A stretch of DNA of 46,246 nucleotides, taken from positions 1 to 46,246 of the forward strand of contig JAHBWF010000047.1 in assembly GCA_019637105.1 (NCBI GenBank). Reading direction: 5' to 3'. Below the pieces are notes generated by a model, which was not told the DNA's origin, ran no database searches, and saw nothing but the letters and a program-made list of their open reading frames with translations. A program made the translations under genes and the position numbers. Positions 40,532-46,246 of this stretch are shown in pieces. Each line of letters starts with the position of its first letter. Within the stretch, counting starts at the first letter, position 1. Source of the DNA: Labilithrix sp. (GTDB lineage Bacteria; Myxococcota_A; Polyangia; Polyangiales; Polyangiaceae).

Positions 40532-42071
40532 CCCGTTCCTCGGGGGGGCGACCCGCCTCCCGTTCGGCCAGCGCGAGCAGCTCGTCGAGGTCGGAGGCGC
40601 GCGGGCCGGCCGCGAGCGATCGACGCAGCTCGTCGCGTCTCTTCCCTTGGCGGCGGAGCTCGTCGGCCACCGCGCCGGCGTCTTCGGCGACCCTGAGCCA
40701 CCCCGACGCGACGTACGGGGCGAAGGACGGCGCCTCGAGCGCCCCCCAGAGGACCGACGGGACGCCGAATTCGCTCGCTTCGATCACCGTCGTGGAGCTC
40801 TCGGTGACGTGGAGCTCCACGTTCCTGAGCAGCGCGTAGAGCGGCAGCGACGTCGCCCGCTCGACGTCGAACGCCGTGCCGGACTCGCGCAGGATCGTCT
40901 CGAGACGCGCCCTGTCGGTGATCCTGCACGGATGGAGCCGCACGAGCCAGAACAGCTCGTCCCTCGTCGCGCGGATGACCTCCGCGAGCGCGCGGAGCTG
41001 GGCCTCCGTCTCGAGCCCGTTCGCGGCGTACAGCACGGGGACCCGCGGGCGGTTCGCGTCGACGACGCCGCGAACTTCGCGGTCGTACCTCTTCACGATC
41101 TCCGCGTCGTCGTCGCGCCACATGCGCGCGAACAGGTTGCCGCCGACGCGCGCCCGGTGCGCGCCTCCGCTCCGCTCCGCCCAGCTCGCGATCGTACGGC
41201 GCTCCTCCTCGCTCCAGCACCAGAAGTATCGCGGGAGGAGCTCGAACCCTCCGGGCGGTACGTTCATCCACCGCGCGTATGCCCAGTGAAGCTCGCCGGA
41301 GTAGCCGTGCTGGACGTCGACGGTCGGGACGCCGAGCCGACGCGCGGCGAGCTGCATCGCGAAGCGCTCCGAGCCGTAGTAGCAGACGAGGTACACGACG
41401 CGCGGCCGCACCCGCCGGAGGAGCATCGTGTAGACGTCGGCGAAGACCTGGATGTAGATCGACGTCCGCGTGAGTCGCTCCGTCGCGGGCACGCTCATCC
41501 CCGGATGACGCTCGACCAAGGCGCTGCACGCACGCTCGTACTCCGGCAGCTCGATCGCCGGACGGCGCAGCCGACTCTCGAACAAGCCGCGGATCTTCGC
41601 CCGATCGAGCGCGGGCTGCACGAACAGCGACGGGCTGTGCCGCGGGACGGCGTACCCCTCGAGCGGCGTCGCGAGGAGCGTCCGGAGCCCTCTCCGCTCG
41701 AGCTGCTCGCGGATCGGATCGCAGAAGCGATCGTAGTACCGACCGTGCAAGAGAGAGAACGAGACACCGTCGCTGAAGAGCAGGGCGTCGGCGCGCGAGA
41801 TCGGCGCGCTCGCGGCGCGATCGCTCCACCGCGCCCGCCCCAGGCGAAGCGCGGCGGCGGCCTTCGACCGAAGCGCGCGCCCGACTCGCTTCGGCGCCTC
41901 GAGCTTGTCCGCTCGACGTTCGCCCGGCGAGCGCCGGTAGAGCGCGTGGTTGTTGTTGTAGACCTCGTAGCGGAACAGCGGCAGCACGTTGATCCCGTCG
42001 ATCGTCCAGCGGTGCGTCGGAAACGCGGCGTCCAGCTCCGCCAGTGCGTCGAGTATCTCCTCGCTGCGCAT
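40509..42071 (-). CDS. putative GT-B glycosyltransferase with QHG motif
   Basis: The 520-residue protein is not closely familiar, but several features fit a GT-B glycosyltransferase or related glycan polymerase. LGVPTVDVQHGYSGELHW has the QHG motif of KpsS/KpsC-like and glycerophosphotransferase-like enzymes. LFWLVRLHPC, HVTESSTTVIEASEFGVPSVLW follow, the second being the usual donor-phosphate region. I chose ATG 42071; the frame stays open to 42383 but that stretch is a shadow of the aminotransferase end. A GTG near 42122 is possible. It could transfer the CMP-activated nonulosonate, since KpsC/KpsS-type and sialyltransferase-type enzymes use CMP sugars; this is a guess. Confidence 0.72.
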   Translation of the reverse strand: MRSEEILDALAELDAAFPTHRWTIDGINVLPLFRYEVYNNNHALYRRSPGERRADKLEAPKRVGRALRSKAAAALRLGRARWSDRAASAPISRADALLFSDGVSFSLLHGRYYDRFCDPIREQLERRGLRTLLATPLEGYAVPRHSPSLFVQPALDRAKIRGLFESRLRRPAIELPEYERACSALVERHPGMSVPATERLTRTSIYIQVFADVYTMLLRRVRPRVVYLVCYYGSERFAMQLAARRLGVPTVDVQHGYSGELHWAYARWMNVPPGGFELLPRYFWCWSEEERRTIASWAERSGGAHRARVGGNLFARMWRDDDAEIVKRYDREVRGVVDANRPRVPVLYAANGLETEAQLRALAEVIRATRDELFWLVRLHPCRITDRARLETILRESGTAFDVERATSLPLYALLRNVELHVTESSTTVIEASEFGVPSVLWGALEAPSFAPYVASGWLRVAEDAGAVADELRRQGKRRDELRRSLAAGPRASDLDELLALAEREAGRPPEERDGDVQHR

Positions 42072-42147
42072 CTCGGCGGGAGCATGCTCGTGCGACGGGG
42101 TTTCGTCAATTCGAGCGGGCGTCACCCGAGGACGCGGGCGAGGACGG

Positions 42148-43290
42148 TCAGCGACGAAAGAACTCGGCGATCGCCGACACGACGAAGGACTGCATCTCCT
42201 CCGTGAGCTCCGGGTAGATGGGGATCGCGAGCGACTCCTCGGCGGCGCGCTCGCTCTCCGGGAACGCGCCTTCGCCGTAGCCCCAGCGCTCGAAGCACCG
42301 CTGGAGGTGCATCGGCTGCGGGTAGTAGATCTCGGATCCGACGCCGCGATCCGCGAGGTGGCGGCGGAGACCGTCGCGATCACGGACGCGGAGCGCGAAC
42401 TGGTTGTAGACGTGCCGTCGCCCGGGGAGCTCGACCGGGAGCGCGACGACGGCGCCTCCCTCCAGCGCGCCTTCGGAGACGGCGAGCCCGCTCGCGGCGA
42501 AGAGGCTCCGATACCGCGCGGCGTTGCGCTGCCTCGCGGCCGTCCAGTCGTCGAGGTGAGGGAGCTTCGCCCGGAGGACGGCCGCCTGCAGCGCGTCGAG
42601 CCGGAAGTTCCCGCCGACCTCTACGCTGAAGTACTTCGGCCGCTGGCCTTGGTTGCGGAGGAGGCGCAGCCGATCGGCCACGTCGTCGTCGTTCGTGACG
42701 ATCATTCCCCCGTCGCCGAACGCGCCGAGGTTCTTCGAGGGGAAGAAGCTGTAGGTCCCTGCGGCGCCGAACGCGCCGGCGCGCGCGCCGTCGAGCTCCG
42801 CCCCGAGCGCCTGCGCGGCGTCCTCGACGATCGGCACCCCGCGCCGCGCCGCGATCTCGCGGAGCGCGGTCATCTCCGCCATCTGACCGAAGAGGTGGAC
42901 CGGCATGATCGCCTTCGTGCGCGGACCGATCGCGGCCTCGAGCCTCGAGACGTCGACGTTGTACGAGCGGGGATCGATGTCGACGAAGACCGCGCGCGCG
43001 CCGAGACGCGCGACGCAGGAGCAGGTCGCGATGAAGGTGTACGGCGTCGTGACGACCTCGTCGCCCGGACCGACCGACAGCGCCGTCAGGGCGACCAGGA
43101 TCGCGTCCGTCCCGGACGAGACGCCGACCGCGTGGCGCACCCGCGAGTACAGGGCGATCTCCCGCTCGAGCGCCTCGACCTCGGGCCCCAGGATGAAGTG
43201 TTGAGACGCGACGACGCGGGCGACCGCCGCGTCGACGTCTCCGCGGACCGATTCGTACTGCGCCTTGAGATCGAGCAACGGCACGCGCAT
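42148..43290 (-). CDS. wbpE: WbpE-like UDP-3-keto-uronate aminotransferase
   Basis: It should transfer an amino group to UDP-2-acetamido-3-keto-glucuronate, giving the 3-amino uronate. The 380-residue DegT-family protein starts VPLLDLKAQYESV, has SSGTDAILVAL, VEDAAQALGAE with the PLP Asp, and SFFPSKNLGAFGDGGM with the Schiff-base lysine, which is the form seen in WbpE and WlbC. Its neighbours are the matching acetyltransferase (2 nt away) and dehydrogenase, in the usual three-step set. It differs from the two other sugar aminotransferases in the window, which carry PglE- and PseC-type lysine motifs. Confidence 0.9.
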   Translation of the reverse strand: MRVPLLDLKAQYESVRGDVDAAVARVVASQHFILGPEVEALEREIALYSRVRHAVGVSSGTDAILVALTALSVGPGDEVVTTPYTFIATCSCVARLGARAVFVDIDPRSYNVDVSRLEAAIGPRTKAIMPVHLFGQMAEMTALREIAARRGVPIVEDAAQALGAELDGARAGAFGAAGTYSFFPSKNLGAFGDGGMIVTNDDDVADRLRLLRNQGQRPKYFSVEVGGNFRLDALQAAVLRAKLPHLDDWTAARQRNAARYRSLFAASGLAVSEGALEGGAVVALPVELPGRRHVYNQFALRVRDRDGLRRHLADRGVGSEIYYPQPMHLQRCFERWGYGEGAFPESERAAEESLAIPIYPELTEEMQSFVVSAIAEFFRR

Positions 43291-43292
43291 GG

Positions 43293-43904
43293 TCAGATCC
43301 CCTCGTCCTCGCCCTTGTCGAGGCAGCGGACGATCCCGGGCTCGACCTCACGGTAACGCCAGCCGGACTCCGGGCAGGTCATCACGCCGTCGGCGTCGGG
43401 CGCGGTGAGCGGCTGCCCGTGTCGGCTGATCCACCCCTTGCGACGCGCCGGGACCCCGACCATCAGCGCGTAGTCGGGCACCTCGCCCCGGGCGACGACC
43501 GCCCCCGCCGCGATGAACGCGTAGCGACCGATGGTCGAGCCGCACACGATCGTCGCGTTGGCGCCGATGCTCGCGCCGCGCCTCACGATCGTCTTCGCGT
43601 ACTGTCCGCGGCGGTTCACCTGCGAGCGCGGGTTGTTCACGTTCGTGAACACGCACGACGGGCCGCAGAACACGTCGTCCTCGAGCTCCACGCCCTCGTA
43701 GACGGACACGTTGTTCTGGATCTTGACGTTGTCACCGATCCGCACGCCGGGCGCGACGAAGACGTTCTGTCCGAGGTTGCAGCGCTCGCCGATCGAGGCT
43801 CCGCTCGAGACGTGGCAGAAGTGCCATATCTTCGTCCCCGCTCCGATCGTCGCGGGCTCGTCGACGCACGCCGTGGGGTGGGCGAACCAGGGTCTGTCGT
43901 TCAC
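43293..43904 (-). CDS. wbpD: WbpD-like UDP-3-amino-uronate N-acetyltransferase (left-handed beta-helix)
   Basis: This enzyme acetylates the 3-amino group of UDP-2-acetamido-3-amino-glucuronate. The 203 residues hold a run of hexapeptide repeats (IGAGTKIW, IGERCNLGQNV, IGDNVKIQNNV) forming a left-handed beta-helix. NVSVYEGVELEDDVFCGPSCVFTN is nearly diagnostic for the WbpD/WlbB family and includes the conserved FTNVNNPRS loop. VGVPARRKGWISRHG follows, and the C-terminal extension with two cysteines (MTCPESG and IVRCLDKG) is also typical. It lies between the wbpB and wbpE homologues. Confidence 0.92.
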   Translation of the reverse strand: MNDRPWFAHPTACVDEPATIGAGTKIWHFCHVSSGASIGERCNLGQNVFVAPGVRIGDNVKIQNNVSVYEGVELEDDVFCGPSCVFTNVNNPRSQVNRRGQYAKTIVRRGASIGANATIVCGSTIGRYAFIAAGAVVARGEVPDYALMVGVPARRKGWISRHGQPLTAPDADGVMTCPESGWRYREVEPGIVRCLDKGEDEGI

Positions 43905-43908
43905 GATG

Positions 43909-44856
43909 TCACCGCCGGAGGATGGGATGGACGTCGCTCGTCGGGGGGGAGAGCTCCGCCTGTCGGAGCGCGTGGACGAGCTCGATCGCCGGGCGCGCGG
44001 CCGCGATGCCGTAGCCGTTGCCCGCGAGCGTCTGCTCGTAGACGCGCGTGTGCAGGTCGGTGAAGCCCTCGGAGAACTCGATCTCGCTGCCGTCGACCGT
44101 GATCGATCGGTAGGTCGTCTTCTGTCCCGGCTGGAGCGAAAACGGCAGATCGCGGGCGTCCACGGACAAGAACCATCGAACGCGGGCGAGCTCGAGCTCC
44201 ATGAAGCCGGCGATGCGTCGCGGTTCGTCGAGGTGGACGCGGCTGGCCTCCATCGGGCCGAACATCCACATGAGCATGTCGAAGAAGTGGATCCCGATGT
44301 TCGTCGGGACGCCGCCCGACTTCTCGTGCTGCCCCTTCCACGAGATGTCGTACCAGGGCCCGCGCGCGGTCACGTACGTGAGCACGACGTCGTGTTTGCC
44401 GCCGTTCGGCGTCGATCCGCGCAGCTTCTCGCGGAGCGCGACGAGCTTGTCGTGCGAGCGGAGCTGCAGGACCGTCCAGATGCGGCGCCCGGTCTCCGCC
44501 TCGAGCTCCTCGAGCGCGTCGAGGTTCCACGGGTTGATGACGAGCGGCTTCTCGCAGATGACGTCGGCGTGGACGCGCAGCCCGAGACGGCAATGCGCGT
44601 CGTGGAGGTAGTTCGGCGAGCACACCGAGAGGTAGTGCACGCGGTTGTCCTCCGGTCCGCGCCGAAGCTTCTCCAGGTAGCGGTCGAACCGCTCGATCTC
44701 GGTGAAGAAGCGAACGTCGAAGGTGTACTGATCCAGGACGCCGACGGAGTCCTTCGGATCGACGGCGGCGACGAGCCGGTTGCCCGTGTCCCGGATGGCC
44801 TTCAGGTGTCGGGGCGCGATGAATCCGCCTGCACCGCAGAGCGCGAAGTTCTTCAT
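43909..44856 (-). CDS. wbpB: WbpB-like UDP-uronate 3-dehydrogenase
   Basis: A Gfo/Idh/MocA oxidoreductase of 315 residues that should oxidise C3 of UDP-2-acetamido-glucuronate. The start MKNFALCGAGGFIAPRHLKAI matches WbpB/WlbA, with VCSPNYLHDAH, CEKPLVINPWN, LQLRSH and a catalytic region KSGGVPTNIGIHFFDML. It is the first gene of the minus-strand operon wbpB-wbpD-wbpE-glycosyltransferase-phyH. GAGGAG lies about 11 nt before ATG 44856, and part of it falls in a leader hairpin (44869-44883). The UDP-GlcNAc 6-dehydrogenase (wbpA) and the C2 epimerase (wbpI) that complete this path in Pseudomonas are not in the window. Confidence 0.92.
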   Translation of the reverse strand: MKNFALCGAGGFIAPRHLKAIRDTGNRLVAAVDPKDSVGVLDQYTFDVRFFTEIERFDRYLEKLRRGPEDNRVHYLSVCSPNYLHDAHCRLGLRVHADVICEKPLVINPWNLDALEELEAETGRRIWTVLQLRSHDKLVALREKLRGSTPNGGKHDVVLTYVTARGPWYDISWKGQHEKSGGVPTNIGIHFFDMLMWMFGPMEASRVHLDEPRRIAGFMELELARVRWFLSVDARDLPFSLQPGQKTTYRSITVDGSEIEFSEGFTDLHTRVYEQTLAGNGYGIAAARPAIELVHALRQAELSPPTSDVHPILRR

Positions 44857-45047
44857 ACGTTCCGTACTCCTCGGACGCCGAGGCTACGGTGCAGCGCTAT
44901 AGACCAGGATTCAGGGCGCCGCCAGCCGAGTGGCGGACGCGCTCACCGCGCCGCGAGGCTCGGCGGCTCGACCACGCCCGCGCCCTCGGGCGCGAGGTGA
45001 GCCGTGGGGACGCTCGACGGGCTCCGGCGACCGTCGCGGCGCGCTCC
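44857..45047. other. intergenic region between folC and the wbpB operon
   Basis: These 191 nt hold the presumed promoter of the wbpB operon (minus). On the minus strand TATAGC (complement of 44896-44901) is a possible -10 but no good -35 was found. A hairpin CGCGCCC/GGGCGCG (44979-44994, 2-nt nominal loop) 54 nt after the folC stop might contribute to termination. No ORF with good coding character was seen. Confidence 0.4.
44869..44883 (-). promoter_or_regulatory. leader hairpin overlapping the wbpB ribosome-binding site
   Basis: CCTCGG and CCGAGG form a perfect 6-bp stem with a 3-nt loop. On the transcribed (minus) strand the second arm contains the GAGG of the GAGGAG ribosome-binding site of wbpB, so folding would hide it. 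The same palindrome with a 4-nt longer loop lies before the epimerase gene (14134-14152). Confidence 0.35.
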
Positions 45048-46246
45048 TCACAACGCCACCGCCGGATCGCGCGAGAGCCCCAGCAGGCCCGCGCGCGCCT
45101 CGCCGACGAGGTAGAGCGATCCGCACACCACGACGCTCCGCGGCCCGGCGGCCCGGCGCGCCGCGCGGAGCGCCTGCGCCACCGACGTCGCCATGGTCCC
45201 GTCCGCGATCGCCTGGAGCGCCTCGAGGTCCGCGGGCGCTCGGCCGGGCGGCGCGGCGTAGACGCGCGGCGCGTCGAGCCCCTCGGCGATCGCGCCGAGC
45301 ATCTCGCGCCACGCCTTGTCCTGGAGCGCGCCGAAGACGACGGCGCCGACGGCCTCGCCCTCGAGCGCTCGCACGAGGGCGCGCGCGCCGTCCGGGTTGT
45401 GCGCGCCGTCGAGGAGCCACGGTCCGGCGAGGTCCCCTCCCCTCACCTCGACGCGCTCGAGGCGCCCTGGCCAGCGCGCCTCGGCGAGCCCGCGCGTCCG
45501 TGCGTCCTCGGGGAGCCCGAGCTCGGCGCCGATCGTCCACGCGACGCGCGCGTTGTCGCGCTGGTGCGGTCCGAGGAGCCCGACGCGCGCGTCCGGAGGG
45601 AGCGGCGGCGCCTCGACGGGACGCGCCTCGACGGCCCGCGCCACCTCCAGCACGGCCGCGCGAGCGTCGGCGGGGAGCGCGCCGAGCACGAGCGGGACGC
45701 GACGCTTCGCGATCCCCGCCTTCTCGCGGGCGATCGCGTCCAGGGTGTCGCCGAGCATGTCCTGGTGGTCGAGCGCCACGCCGGTGATCGCCGTCACGCG
45801 CGGCGCCACGATGTTCGTCGCGTCGAGCCGCCCGCCGATCCCGACCTCGAGCACGGCCAGCTCGACGCCGGCGGCCCGGAACGCGAGCAGCGCCGCGAAC
45901 GTCGCCGTCTCGAAGAACGACAGGTCGCGCCCGACGTGGAGCGCCTCCTCCAGCGCCGCGGCGAGCGCCTCGTCCGCGATCGGCTCGCCGTCGACGCGGA
46001 CGCGCTCGGCGAAGCGCACGAGGTGCGGCGACGTGTAGAGCCCGGTCCGCCGCCCCGAGGCGCGCGCCATCGCCTCGACCATCGCGCACGTCGATCCCTT
46101 CCCGTTCGTCCCCGGGACGTGGACGACCTCGAACGCGCGCTCGGGGTGCCCCGCGCGCGCGGAGGGCGCGCGCATCGGCTCGAGGCCGAGGCGCATCCCG
46201 AGCGGCGCGCGCTCGTGGAGCGCCACCAGCGCCGCCGCGAGCGACG
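45048..46246 (-). CDS. folC: FolC: folylpolyglutamate/dihydrofolate synthase (N-terminus at window edge)
   Basis: A Mur-ligase-family enzyme that adds glutamate to dihydropteroate and folates. The P-loop VPGTNGKGST, YTSPHLVRFAERV, EVGIGGRLDATN, ITGVALDHQDMLG with REKAGI, and LLDGAHNPDGARAL identify FolC clearly. A GTG at 46226 is possible as start, but the frame stays open to the window edge (46246) and FolC proteins normally have about ten more residues before GMRLGLEPM, so the true start is probably outside. It is a housekeeping gene and marks the right border of the polysaccharide locus. Confidence 0.93.
   Translation of the reverse strand, partial: SLAAALVALHERAPLGMRLGLEPMRAPSARAGHPERAFEVVHVPGTNGKGSTCAMVEAMARASGRRTGLYTSPHLVRFAERVRVDGEPIADEALAAALEEALHVGRDLSFFETATFAALLAFRAAGVELAVLEVGIGGRLDATNIVAPRVTAITGVALDHQDMLGDTLDAIAREKAGIAKRRVPLVLGALPADARAAVLEVARAVEARPVEAPPLPPDARVGLLGPHQRDNARVAWTIGAELGLPEDARTRGLAEARWPGRLERVEVRGGDLAGPWLLDGAHNPDGARALVRALEGEAVGAVVFGALQDKAWREMLGAIAEGLDAPRVYAAPPGRAPADLEALQAIADGTMATSVAQALRAARRAAGPRSVVVCGSLYLVGEARAGLLGLSRDPAVAL

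Noticed and set aside
44979-44994. Hairpin after folC as a rho-independent terminator
   Set aside because: The nominal loop is only 2 nt and there is no T-tract.
1-46246. CRISPR arrays, tRNA or rRNA genes, transposases and phage genes
   Set aside because: No regularly spaced repeats, RNA-gene patterns or transposase motifs were found on reading either strand.

Overview
The window is about 46 kb of very GC-rich DNA with dense, overlapping genes and many GTG starts. Codon use, the Hanks-type Ser/Thr kinase at the left edge and the protein styles suggest a myxobacterium (Myxococcota, probably the Polyangia side). That assignment is inference from style; no rRNA or other marker gene lies in the window. 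Nearly everything between two edge genes (the kinase at 1-1033 and folC at 45048-46246) is one large surface-polysaccharide locus of the Wzx/Wzy type. No tRNA, rRNA, CRISPR array, insertion sequence or phage gene was seen.

Layout. (1) 1-1033, minus: Ser/Thr kinase, cut by the window edge. (2) 1084-4719, minus: aminotransferase, membrane-bound 4,6-dehydratase (WbpM/PglF/EpsC type) and a small lipoprotein. Divergent from these, 4958-12084, plus: initiating sugar-phosphate transferase (PglC/EpsL type), GNAT acetyltransferase, an aminotransferase-fold protein, a FemAB-like protein, glycosyltransferase, putative Wzy polymerase, glycosyltransferase. The dehydratase, aminotransferase, acetyltransferase and initiating transferase fit a bacillosamine-like first sugar. 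(3) 12113-13934, minus: FkbM methyltransferase and an unrecognised His-rich protein. (4) 14189-19445, plus: epimerase, glycosyltransferase, asparagine-synthetase-like amidotransferase, zinc-ribbon methyltransferase. (5) 19540-26066: two hisH/hisF-type pairs (minus) flanking an N-acetyl-sugar amidotransferase, a glycosyltransferase and the Wzx flippase (plus). (6) 26155-39601, plus: 14 genes, almost all joined by 1-7 nt stop/start overlaps. They include a nonulosonic-acid (pseudaminate-like) pathway (dehydratase, epimerase, aminotransferase, a NeuB-type synthase fused to a PseH-like acetyltransferase, PseG, SpsF), a second amidotransferase, and a tail of unexpected enzymes: MDR dehydrogenase, Gfo/Idh oxidoreductase, DEDDh exoribonuclease-like protein, APH-type kinase, atypical SDR, HD-domain protein, then a NeuA-type CMP-sugar synthetase. 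(7) 39647-44856, minus: wbpB, wbpD and wbpE homologues for a 2,3-diacetamido uronic acid, then a QHG-type glycosyltransferase and a PhyH dioxygenase. (8) folC.

How the genes may work together. Three sugar routes are visible: a 4-amino-4,6-dideoxy sugar that primes the lipid carrier, a 2,3-diacetamido hexuronate (WbpB/E/D) and a diamino nonulosonate. Two complete amidation sets (WbpG/PseA type with HisH-like and HisF-like ammonia suppliers) suggest that two different acetamido groups become acetamidino groups, plausibly one on the uronate and one on the nonulosonate. The most unusual part is the 33803-38903 block, where nucleic-acid and nucleotide type enzymes (exoribonuclease fold, kinase fold, HD fold with HN in place of HD) sit inside a translationally coupled sugar operon with no known role there.
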